Shown: positions 1 to 6,244 of the stretch, in pieces
How positions within the stretch are numbered: the first letter of the stretch is position 1
Layout of the letters: the number at the start of each line of letters is the position of its first letter
Source of the DNA: Streptomyces sp. NRRL F-5123
GTDB lineage: Bacteria > Actinomycetota > Actinomycetes > Streptomycetales > Streptomycetaceae
Length of the DNA: 7,820 nt
Direction of reading: 5' to 3'
Assembly: GCF_000721495.1 (NCBI RefSeq)
Contig: NZ_JOHY01000109.1
Coordinates: 1-7,820 of the forward strand
Notes under the pieces: model-generated
Database searches by the model: none
What the model saw: only the letters and a program-made list of their open reading frames with translations
Told to the model about the DNA's origin: nothing
Position numbers and translations under genes: made by a program

Positions 1-53
1 GCCGCACCGGCCAACTCAGGCACGGACTCGTGCTCGATCGTCATCTCACTCAC
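1..53 (-). CDS. N-terminus of an unidentified gene (partial, runs off the left edge)
   Basis: Only about 17 codons are inside the window, beginning VSEMTIEHESVPELAG. I chose the GTG at 53-51 because GGAG lies about seven bases upstream on the minus strand; an ATG three codons later (44-42) is an alternative start. An AT-rich TAATAA-like -10 sits about 32 bases upstream (85-90), which fits a promoter. The peptide is acidic and shows no recognisable motif. Nothing about its function can be read from so little sequence. Confidence 0.4.
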   Translation of the reverse strand, partial: MSEMTIEHESVPELAGA

Positions 54-406
54 TTGGCGTCTCCATGATCAACAGATCCGCCGTTTATTAGACACTCCCG
101 GGGCGAACGTTGCCTGATGCGGCACTAGCTGGCTGAATCGCTCCGAAGGCACCCCCGAAAGGCCAGGGGAGCGCGAGGGGAGCGCATCGGAACGGGCGGA
201 GGACATCGAGCCCTTTCCCGGGGAGCGCTGGGCGCGGTCGGCAGAAGATCGTCGGCGGCCTTCGTCCCGAGGTGTTCCCGTGGCGACCGCGGGTGTTTCG
301 CAGCACCCGGCGGATGAAGCGGGTCCCGTGCGGCGGGGTAGGCGGAGGTGCGGCGTCTTGTAGGCGTTGTCGCTTTTCCACAAGAAGGCGCTCGTACGCT
401 GAAGAG
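54..406. other. Intergenic stretch without a supported gene
   Basis: All frames here either have irregular third-base composition or lack starts with ribosome binding sites, so I see no gene. It should hold the divergent promoters of the left-edge gene and of the small plus-strand gene at 407. The only repeated pattern is the 9-mer GGGGAGCGC, found at 166-174, 177-185 and 220-228. A TTTTCCACA at 374-382 resembles one mismatch from a DnaA box but is single. Confidence 0.5.
85..90 (-). promoter_or_regulatory. Possible -10 element of the left-edge gene
   Basis: On the minus strand this reads TAATAA within TCTAATAAAC, a rare AT-rich patch in this high-GC DNA, about 32 bases before the GTG at 53. 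I could not find a convincing -35 at 16-18 bases, so this is a weak call based on composition and position only. Confidence 0.25.
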
Positions 407-679
407 GTGCCGGACATCCGGCAGAGCGTGGATTTCAAGGCGGTCGTCGCCCAGACGAGCGCGGTGCTGTTGACCCGCGGGGTCGAGGTGGAGTCGGTGG
501 CCGTGCGCGACGTGGTGGGCTTGATGGTCCGCTCGGTTGCCGAGCGCATGGACATGGCCCCGGAGGAGGCCCTCCGTCTGGTTGTGCCGGAGACGGTGGC
601 CGATGCGATCGTCGCCGCCGCGGATCCGAATGGTGAGGGTACCGGACAGGTGCATTCGGTGCGGCCGGTGCGGGTTTGA
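407..679 (+). CDS. Small protein of unknown function (90 aa)
   Basis: From the GTG at 407 the product is about 90 residues, beginning VPDIRQSVDFKAVVAQ and ending VHSVRPVRV. A second in-frame GTG at 428 is also possible; neither has a strong ribosome binding site. The middle of the protein is helical and amphipathic (AVRDVVGLMVRSVAERMD, then an acidic PEEALRLVVPETVADAIVAAAD). No cysteines, membrane segment or known motif are visible. Third codon positions are strongly G/C, which supports coding. The next gene lies 36 bases downstream in exactly the same frame, so the two may be a tandem pair or one gene split by the TGA at 677-679. I do not recognise the family. Confidence 0.55.
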   Translation: MPDIRQSVDFKAVVAQTSAVLLTRGVEVESVAVRDVVGLMVRSVAERMDMAPEEALRLVVPETVADAIVAAADPNGEGTGQVHSVRPVRV

Positions 680-715
680 CGCCCGTACCGTCGTGCTGCC
701 GGCGCGAGTCGCCTG

Positions 716-1030
716 GTGATGGCCGCCGCCCAGGCGGCAAAGTGCGCGCGGTTGAACAGCGATGGCCGCAGTGCGGATCAGGCGCTCGACCTGGTTTCCG
801 AGGTGGGAGCTGCGCTGTCCGGCGCGGGGGCGGGCGACGAACCCAGCCTGCCCGGGGGTGTGCTGTCCGAACTTGCCGACATCACCGAGACGGTAGCCCT
901 ACGAGTCCAACGCGACGGCTTGAGTATCTGCCCCTGCGGTGAGCAGCACGAGCAGAGCGAAGTCGATGCGGGAACGCCCGTGTCCCTGCGAGCCGATGCG
1001 GCCTTGGCGCGTCGTTGGAGTGCCGTTTGA
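716..1030 (+). CDS. Small protein of unknown function with a CPCGEQH motif (104 aa)
   Basis: The ORF opens GTG-ATG at 716-721; either codon could start it and there is no clear Shine-Dalgarno sequence. The N-terminal half is alanine-rich and helical (MAAAQAAKCARLN). A loop of Gly/Pro follows (SGAGAGDEPSLPGG), then a helix LSELADITETVALRVQ, then SICPCGEQHEQSEVD. The Cys-Pro-Cys-x-x-x-His arrangement could bind a metal, but with only two cysteines and a histidine this is speculative. It follows the 407-679 gene in the same frame, 36 bases after its stop, and the 12 codons between have no other stop. It converges on the caspase gene, whose stop is 134 bases away. Function unknown. Confidence 0.55.
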   Translation: MMAAAQAAKCARLNSDGRSADQALDLVSEVGAALSGAGAGDEPSLPGGVLSELADITETVALRVQRDGLSICPCGEQHEQSEVDAGTPVSLRADAALARRWSAV

Positions 1031-1164
1031 GGTGCGCGCCGAGGCTGGGCGTCTGGGGGTTGGCGCTGGGCGGCAACGTCTCGGAATACGGTTTGGAGGG
1101 CGGCAATGACCGTGTGGGCGTTGTCGATGATCGGGGCGGTCTTCTTCGTAGGTGACAGAAGCGG
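1031..1164. other. Intergenic gap between convergent genes
   Basis: This gap separates the 3' ends of a plus-strand small gene and the minus-strand caspase gene. I looked for a shared bidirectional terminator and found no hairpin with a convincing stem. The two GGGCGGCAA stretches (around 1067-1106) are a direct, not inverted, repeat. Confidence 0.4.
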
Positions 1165-3201
1165 TCAGAGATCGAGCGCGGTGAGGTATTTTCCTGCGCT
1201 GATTACGTATATGGCACCGTCTGCCACCAGGGGTGCGTCCACGTCTCCGCTGAGTTTGACCTTCCACAGTTCGTGGCCTGTTGCGTCGTCGAGCCCGTGC
1301 AGGTGCGAGTCGCTGCTTCCGACGTACACCACGCCCTCCGCGAGGGTGACAGGACCGGAGGTGGCCACGCCTGCTTTCCAGCGTTCCTTGCCGGTGCGGG
1401 CGTCCACCGCGTGCAGGCCGAAGGGACTGCTGAAGTAGGCCGAGTGCCCGGCCAGGGAAACCGCACCCGTGTCGCCTGGCCCCTTCATCGAGTAGGTCCA
1501 CCGGGGGTGCCCGGTTGCTGCATCGAACGCCGTGAGCCCAACGTCCCACGTGCTGACCAGCAGTGTGTCGCCGTACACAGCCGGGTAGGCGTATCTCCCT
1601 TCGTACGTGCCGCCGTGCCACAGGAGACTGCCGGTTCGGGCACTCACGGCCCGCAGCGGTCCGTACTCGCCCGTGACGTCTCCTTCCGTGACGAAGACCC
1701 GTCCCTGCGCCGCCGCGCAGGAGAACGCCGCGGTGCTGCTGAACGCGTAGTGCCATTTCTCCCTGCCGCTCGCAGCGTTCACGGCGTACAGAACGCCGTT
1801 GAAGCAGGTGACGAAGACGAGGCCGTCACTGACGGCCGGTTCGGAGTTCACGCCTCCACCTGCTTTGAAGGTCCACTTGCTTGTGGCCTTCTCGCCGTCG
1901 ATTGCGAACAGCTGATTTCCCGTTTGTGCTCCGACGTAGACGACTCCGCCGGACTCAGCCGGCTGGGGAAGTACGGTGTTGGCGCCAGTCTCGAAGAACC
2001 CGGCCGATTTTCCGGTGGCCGTTCCCAGGAAGGTCATCTTGCCGAGGGAGCCCGCGACCCAGAGCGTGTTCCCTACCAGTACGGGGCGCTGGTTGGCGCC
2101 GTCGTCGATTGGGACCGTCCACTTCTTCGTGGGCGGCCGTCGCACCGGGGGCCTGGTCTGACTCGGGCTGGCCGGTGGTGACGCCGTCGGGTCAGGCGAG
2201 GGGGAGGCCGATCGACTGGGCGTAGGGGAGGGAGCGGCTGCCTGCGCAGGGGTTGCACTGGGAGAGTCGGCGGCCGTGTCCCCGGTGTGGTTACGCCCGT
2301 TGGCCAGCGCCAGCCAGGACAGTCCGCCTGCGCCTGCGGCGAAGAGGCCACCGGCGGCCGTGAGCACTGATCGCCGGGTCAGCCATTGAGGCACACGATC
2401 GGATTGCCCTGATCCGGCGCTTCCCGTGAGCACGGGGCCGGTCGACCCTGCGTCGACGGCCCGGTTCCTGGCCAGGGCGATCAGTCCGCCTTGGTTGCGG
2501 TTGCGTTGCTCGGGGACGGGACGTCCGCGCGCACTAAGCCTGCTGCGCAACTCGCGGTAGATCGTCTCCATGTCGAGGAGAGGGGGAGCACCCGGGATTC
2601 CCTTGGCGAGGACGTCGATCAGCTCGCCGGTGAAGACCGTGTACTTGTCGCCCGGTGGAGAGAGGGCAGTGGCACCTCCCGCCGTGGCGGTCAGCAGGAA
2701 CGTCCCTTCGATCAGGGCGTGGTCGGCTACTCGACTGCTGGGTGCCGTCGCCGCCATCTCTCCTGAAAGAGCCAGGCCGCTGAAGCAGCAGTCCAGGATG
2801 ACGACTTTCTTGCGTGCGGTGACCCGGGCGTCCAGGATCGTCCGGCGCACGTCCTCGAAGCGCAATGCGGTGTCGGACCGACCGGGACGGGAGGAGGGCA
2901 AGGCCAGGACGAGTCCGTCGCCGTGGTGATCGATCAGGCCGTGGCCCGCGTAGTAGACGACCAGTGTGTCGGTCGCGCCGGCCGCGGCCTCCTCGAGAAC
3001 ATCGATAACCGTGTGCGCGTTGGGGGGCTGGGTGAGTAAGGGGCGGTGGGCGGCCGGCAGTCCCCAGACCAGGGGGTGGCCGAGTAACTCGGCCAGCGTG
3101 GTGAGGCTGTGCTCGACTGCGGGGAGGTTCGTGAGGTGCTGGAAGTCGTGGGCTCCGATGAGGACGGCCCGGGAAGTAGCCGGGTCGGACAGCGCGGTCA
3201 C
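1165..3201 (-). CDS. Caspase-like protease with transmembrane segment and PQQ-type beta-propeller
   Basis: The product has 678 residues. Residues about 10-245 form a caspase/metacaspase (peptidase C14) domain: the catalytic His is H87 in VVYYAGHG, and the Cys is C139 in VVILDCCFSG, matching the family D-x-C-x-S-G motif. Residues about 276-300 (TRRSVLTAAGGLFAAGAGG and on) make one hydrophobic segment with two preceding arginines, followed by a Ser/Pro/Thr-rich linker (about 310-355). Residues 358-678 contain about eight PQQ-type beta-propeller repeats, each ending like AVDARTGKERW or AFDAATGHPRW. A GTG start is chosen because GGAGG lies four bases upstream and it overlaps the stop of the EACC1 gene (GTGA), implying translational coupling. 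By topology the protease should face the cytosol and the propeller the outside. Caspase fused to a propeller is known in actinobacteria; the role as a triggered death or conflict effector is inferred. Confidence 0.9.
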   Translation of the reverse strand: MTALSDPATSRAVLIGAHDFQHLTNLPAVEHSLTTLAELLGHPLVWGLPAAHRPLLTQPPNAHTVIDVLEEAAAGATDTLVVYYAGHGLIDHHGDGLVLALPSSRPGRSDTALRFEDVRRTILDARVTARKKVVILDCCFSGLALSGEMAATAPSSRVADHALIEGTFLLTATAGGATALSPPGDKYTVFTGELIDVLAKGIPGAPPLLDMETIYRELRSRLSARGRPVPEQRNRNQGGLIALARNRAVDAGSTGPVLTGSAGSGQSDRVPQWLTRRSVLTAAGGLFAAGAGGLSWLALANGRNHTGDTAADSPSATPAQAAAPSPTPSRSASPSPDPTASPPASPSQTRPPVRRPPTKKWTVPIDDGANQRPVLVGNTLWVAGSLGKMTFLGTATGKSAGFFETGANTVLPQPAESGGVVYVGAQTGNQLFAIDGEKATSKWTFKAGGGVNSEPAVSDGLVFVTCFNGVLYAVNAASGREKWHYAFSSTAAFSCAAAQGRVFVTEGDVTGEYGPLRAVSARTGSLLWHGGTYEGRYAYPAVYGDTLLVSTWDVGLTAFDAATGHPRWTYSMKGPGDTGAVSLAGHSAYFSSPFGLHAVDARTGKERWKAGVATSGPVTLAEGVVYVGSSDSHLHGLDDATGHELWKVKLSGDVDAPLVADGAIYVISAGKYLTALDL

Positions 3202-3620
3202 GGAGCCTCCGGCGCTTCGCGCCCACTCTCGTCGTGTGTGCTGTCCGTCGGACCGGTGGCGGAGATGTCACCCAGGTCGACATCGAGGGCGCGGACGATC
3301 CGTTCGACGGTCTCCACCGACCCGTCGTGTACCTCGACCACGACCCCGTCGCGCTCGATCCGTACGAGCGGCCCCCGGCCACCCTTCGAATCGCGCCAGC
3401 TCGCCACTGAGACCACGACGCCGGCGAGGGTCAGACCGCTGCTGAGTACCGCGTTGATGGCCTCGAATGCACCGCCCATTTCTCCTGGGCGCACAGTTGC
3501 GGGAACGAGGGACATGCTGGCCTCTGTCCGCAGGTCCGGATCACGGGATAACCAGCGGAGCAGTTCTATCGAGACGTGCGGATCGTTGTCCTGCCCGTCC
3601 ACGGAGATCAGTAATCGCAC
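3198..3620 (-). CDS. EACC1-like effector-associated small protein (140 aa)
   Basis: The protein begins VRLLISVDGQD, continues LLRWLSRDPDLRTEA, then VRPGEMGGAFEAINAVLSSG, a hydrophobic stretch LAGVVVSVASW, and ends its core with IERDGVVVEVHDGSVETVERI. This order matches what I know of EACC1 (effector-associated constant component 1), a domain described by comparative genomics beside proteases such as caspases and trypsins in predicted actinobacterial conflict systems. The acidic last 25 residues look disordered. I start it at the GTG at 3620 because AGGGGG (3628-3633) lies seven bases upstream; the open frame extends further, with ATGs at 3716 and beyond, but those codons are atypical and without a ribosome binding site. 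Its TGA overlaps the caspase GTG. Assignment is from memory of the family pattern, not a search. Confidence 0.75.
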   Translation of the reverse strand: MRLLISVDGQDNDPHVSIELLRWLSRDPDLRTEASMSLVPATVRPGEMGGAFEAINAVLSSGLTLAGVVVSVASWRDSKGGRGPLVRIERDGVVVEVHDGSVETVERIVRALDVDLGDISATGPTDSTHDESGREAPEAP

Positions 3621-3627
3621 CTGGAAG

Positions 3628-3633
3628 CCCCCT
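3628..3633 (-). promoter_or_regulatory. Ribosome binding site that decides the EACC1 start
   Basis: Reads AGGGGG on the minus strand, seven bases before the GTG at 3620. It favours a 140-residue EACC1 protein over longer N-terminal extensions in the same frame. Confidence 0.6.
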
Positions 3634-3792
3634 GCATGCTCATGGTCAGAGCTGAGCTTCGTCACTTTAGCAAGCCTCGTAACAACATCAGGGGGCGTTT
3701 CCCGGATTCCCGCCATGGCCCGACTCTGGTTACACTTCACATTGAGGACATAACGGAGGGTCATGTCTGGCTGAGGTTGGTGCTGCTTGCCT

Positions 3793-4092
3793 TTACTGGT
3801 CCTGTGAGTGTTCGGGCTGGAACATGCCCGGAATGCGGGATGATGTCTTTTTCGTGCGGTGCTTGCCGCCGTTAGCGTGGGCGCGGGGGAGGAGTTTGAT
3901 GACGGCTTCGGCGGCTGCGCGGGCGAGGTCGTCGAGGACGGCTTGGTAGATGTCGCGGGTGATGCGAGTGTCGGAGTGGCCGAGGGTGTCAGAGGCGACC
4001 TTGATGTCGATGCCGGCGGCGAGCATGAGGGTGGCGGCGCCATGGCGCAGGTCGTGGAGGCGGACCGGGGGGAGCCCGGCTGCGGCGACTAG
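3793..4092 (-). pseudogene. C-terminal remnant of a tyrosine recombinase/integrase
   Basis: The frame reads LVAAAGLPPVRLHDLRHGAA, then LMLAAGIDIKVASDTLGHS, then TRITRDIYQAV, and ends in a basic tail at a TAA. These are the last catalytic elements of the tyrosine recombinase family: His-x-x-Arg in HDLRH, the His of LGHS, and the nucleophile Tyr in DIYQ. The first catalytic Arg region and the whole N-terminal core-binding domain (roughly 250-300 residues) are missing, because recognisable sequence stops near 4092, where unrelated plus-strand coding sequence begins. An ATG at 4026 could start a 77-residue peptide but would lack HxxR. The remnant lies immediately upstream of the EACC1/caspase pair on the same strand and marks a former integrative element. 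Confidence 0.85.
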
Positions 4093-4508
4093 AGCCCGTC
4101 TTCGAGGCCGGCGGCTTCGACACCGGCCACGACACCGGAACCATCCAGCGGCTGACCGAGGACGGCAGCCTCGTCGAAAGCACCGTCAACCTGCAGTTCG
4201 ACCACAACGTCGGCCCGCTGGTCGGTGTCTCCGGCACCGTCACCTCCGGCCTGCTCACCGGCCACACCTTCCACGGCTCGTTTACCACCGGCCTGTTTAC
4301 CGGCGCCGCCAAGTGCACCCTCGGCGCTCCTTTCGGAGGCGTGCGCGAAGCCCGCTTCGGCGGACAGTTCAGCATCGGCTGGCCCCCGCCCCACCCGCCG
4401 CGGATACCCGCGTGTCCCCGCCCGTGGACGCCATCGAGTACGGGCACCGGCGGCGTCCACGGATCGCGCCCCGACTCGCGCGGCCGCCGACCGGCACCCG
4501 CCTCATGA
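4092..4508 (+). pseudogene. 5'-truncated coding fragment, family not recognised
   Basis: From 4092 one plus-strand frame has almost uniformly C or G third bases: EPVFEAGGFDTGHDTGTIQR, then a run of alternating small and hydrophobic residues (STVNLQFDHNVGPLVGVSG, GHTFHGSFTTGLFTG, AKCTLGAPFGGVREARFGG). This looks like a beta-rich secreted or barrel-like protein. There is no start codon at the left end, where it abuts the integrase remnant. After about 4385 the codon pattern breaks down, while another frame (reading DTRVSPPVDAIEYG and ending in a TGA at 4520-4522) looks more natural, so a frameshift is likely. The stop of the first frame is at 4506-4508. The minus-strand open frames here are antisense shadows. 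I cannot name the family. Confidence 0.45.
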
Positions 4509-4622
4509 CCGCAGCGCCATGACGAAATCCCGCATTCAAGGTCAGTAGTGGTCAGGTGATCCGCGAGGGCGCCGTTCCGCATGTCCTGGTGGTGAAGGTG
4601 TTCAGGCTGCGGGTTTGAGCTC
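4509..4622. other. Short non-coding gap
   Basis: Between the truncated fragment and the 3' end of the immunity gene I see no gene and no strong terminator hairpin. The stretch GCGGGTTTGAGC at about 4608-4619 superficially resembles a tRNA T-loop, but the flanking bases do not pair, so no attachment site is claimed. Confidence 0.3.
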
Positions 4623-5090
4623 TCACCCCAGCCGCCTCCTGAGTTCATCGGGCATTATCGAGATGATTTCCGCAGCACGAGTTCGATCAGCTGAACCAAC
4701 CCGTTGCCTCCGCGCCCATTCGAGCAAAGGAATTGATTCTCTTGATGCGAAAAACTCCTCGAGTTCAGGAAGAGTTGCAAACTTTCGATCTCTGATCACG
4801 GCCCACCGCCTAAGCGCTTGGTCCGGATTATCAACACTTCGGGCTAGAAACACGTCAGACTGACGCGCACTGGCGCGGACTCTGCCATCACGCGCGATCC
4901 CAAGTGTGATACACGTCACGATCTGCCCGGCAACGGGCCAGTCGGCCGGCGATGTTGAAGTATCAGAAACATCAGCCTTATCAATAAATCCCGTCACCCC
5001 TTCTTCCACCTTAAATGAGATGCCGTAGGCCAAGTGCCCGACGATTTCGACATCGACAAGAGAATACCTACGAAAATTTCTTTCCGTCAT
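4623..5090 (-). CDS. Likely immunity protein with an S1/OB-like domain (155 aa)
   Basis: Residues about 10-80 follow the S1 RNA-binding (OB-fold) pattern: VDVEIVGHLAYGISFKVEEG, then VTGFIDKADVSD, then VAGQIVTCITLGIARDGRVR. The rest is helical and charged, with LPELEEFFASRESIPLLEWA and a terminal MPDELRRRLG. No signal peptide or membrane segment is seen, so it should be cytoplasmic. The ATG at 5090 is chosen because AGGAGGAG lies four bases upstream and it overlaps the toxin stop as ATGA. A small gene coupled directly behind a HINT-toxin gene is the usual place of the cognate immunity gene, and I infer that role; the sequence itself only shows an S1-like fold. The region is visibly less GC-rich than its neighbours, suggesting recent transfer. 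Confidence 0.75.
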   Translation of the reverse strand: MTERNFRRYSLVDVEIVGHLAYGISFKVEEGVTGFIDKADVSDTSTSPADWPVAGQIVTCITLGIARDGRVRASARQSDVFLARSVDNPDQALRRWAVIRDRKFATLPELEEFFASRESIPLLEWARRQRVGSADRTRAAEIISIMPDELRRRLG

Positions 5091-6103
5091 GACGCTCCTC
5101 CTGGCCCCCACGGCCTCTTCGCGAACTGATTAAATTCTCCCATCAGGTCCCTAGGAATCAAGTATTCGAGCTGCTCCGGCGTCCTACCTTCCCAGACTTC
5201 AATATTACGCTCCGCCAACCAGCTAGTGGGAACATCCACCGCAAATCCCACCCCGTGCGTGTCGCCATGACCCGCTGCGAAATCATTTACGCGCGCCTCG
5301 TTACCGAAGTGCGCTGCCCCGGTCAACTCCTCGCCGTCATCACCTACGGACGGGAAGTGCGCGGGGTTGAGGCCGTCATCCAACTCGCTCGACCCTCGCG
5401 CAAGAGGCGAGACTCGGTACAATGTTATCGTTTCACCGCAGGTATTATGCACCAAGATCGGCGTAGACCCTGACACCACGTAATACGTGTGAAGTTGATC
5501 AACCGTGAGATTGTACATATCTTCGACACCGCTGACGACCTGGAGTGCCGTCACACGTACGTGCGTGTCGCCAGCTGTCTCGAGTGCGTGACCGGGGGTC
5601 AGTTGGCCAGCGGGCACCCAGGTATGTGTGGTGCCGTCCCAGAACGGGTGTTGTGCGGTGGTGTGCAGGACGGAGCTTTGGCCGGAGGAGCCTTGGATTT
5701 GAAGGTCGATCAGGTCGGCGTCGTGGTTGACGAACGTTGCGGTAACAGTGTGTCCGCCTCGGTGTTTGCCAGTTTCGGTATCGCCAGCCTCGACTTTGTC
5801 GCCGGGGCGAATAGCGCTGATCATTTTGGTCTTGCCGTCGGCGAGGAGTACCGGGGTGTCGCCGTCGAAGCTGCAGCCGCGAAATTTCTGGAGGAGTTTG
5901 GTTACTAGGCTGCCACCGGTTCTTGCATCCCCACCGGGACCGGCTAGCAACTGCGCGGCTGCGCCGGTCAGTTCCCCAAGCTTGTAGGCGCTGGAGTCCG
6001 GGTCCACGCCCATCAAGTCGGGATCACTGAACGGATAGATCGGCAGGTTCGGTGCGGCGGCAGTTGCGTGTCCGCCGGTCATTCCCTGTGTCAGTTCGTT
6101 CAT
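5087..6103 (-). CDS. N-terminally truncated polymorphic toxin: HINT domain plus ART-like toxin
   Basis: Reading from the ATG at 6103 gives 338 residues. Residues 77-220 are a polymorphic-toxin HINT (intein-like) autoprocessing domain: it opens CSFDGDTPVLLADG, has TTAQHPFW (His152) and ends YYVVSGSTPILVHN, the usual cleavage site. The remaining ~118 residues would be the released toxin. LYR at 228-230, AAHFGNEARVNDFA and EQLEYLIPRDLMGEFN (310-325) are arranged like the Arg, middle and Q-x-E motifs of small ADP-ribosyltransferases; this is an inference. The linker residues before the HINT (PFSDPDLMGVDPDSSAYKLG) are typical of actinobacterial toxins. The secretion part and repeat region are absent: the same frame continues upstream only to a TGA near 6251, with a Lys-rich KPKPKKKK but no other start. 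It has no ribosome binding site, but the ATG overlaps the stop of the kdpA chimera. Confidence 0.8.
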   Translation of the reverse strand: MNELTQGMTGGHATAAAPNLPIYPFSDPDLMGVDPDSSAYKLGELTGAAAQLLAGPGGDARTGGSLVTKLLQKFRGCSFDGDTPVLLADGKTKMISAIRPGDKVEAGDTETGKHRGGHTVTATFVNHDADLIDLQIQGSSGQSSVLHTTAQHPFWDGTTHTWVPAGQLTPGHALETAGDTHVRVTALQVVSGVEDMYNLTVDQLHTYYVVSGSTPILVHNTCGETITLYRVSPLARGSSELDDGLNPAHFPSVGDDGEELTGAAHFGNEARVNDFAAGHGDTHGVGFAVDVPTSWLAERNIEVWEGRTPEQLEYLIPRDLMGEFNQFAKRPWGPGGAS

Positions 6104-6244
6104 AGCGTCGGCGAGTGCGGCTGCCGGGCTGGGGATATTGCCCGCGATTTCGTGGACGACTCCGCCGAAGAAGTTCTTGACGGGATTCGAACTCTTCTTC
6201 TTTTTCGGCTTCGGCTTTGCATATGTCGCGCCGTACAGGACATC
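6100..6244 (-). other. Untranslated remainder of the toxin's upstream region, read out of frame by the kdpA chimera
   Basis: In the toxin frame this DNA encodes DVLYGATYAKPKPKKKK and a stretch ending IPSPAAALADA directly before the first ATG, clearly a continuation of the toxin protein. There is no start codon in that frame. In the kdpA frame the same bases give a basic nonsense tail (CTARHMQSRSRKR and on) that stops with TGA at 6100-6102, overlapping the toxin ATG at 6103 as ATGA. Confidence 0.7.

Noticed and set aside
374..382. TTTTCCACA resembling a DnaA box
   Set aside because: A single near-match with no cluster of boxes; not evidence of an origin.
367..400. TTGTCG and TACGCT as -35/-10 of the small gene at 407
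   Set aside because: The spacing is about 22 bases, too long for a usual sigma-70-type promoter.
950..1164. Minus-strand frame following the caspase stop, containing APIIDNAHTVIAALQTVF
   Set aside because: It looks faintly protein-like, but there is no start codon with a ribosome binding site and no recognisable family; kept as non-coding.
899..1756. Long minus-strand open frame and others antisense or out of frame to the caspase gene
   Set aside because: Arg/Pro-rich composition and no family motif; it is an out-of-frame shadow of the caspase-propeller gene, typical in high-GC DNA.
4590..4622. tRNA-like T-loop GGGTTTGAGC as a possible attachment site
   Set aside because: The flanking bases do not form the T-stem and no second copy (attL/attR pair) is seen in the window.
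3989..4648. Minus-strand open frame of 219 codons across the integrase and beta-rich fragment
   Set aside because: It spans the junction, is antisense to a well-patterned plus-strand frame and out of frame with the integrase; no ribosome binding site or motif.
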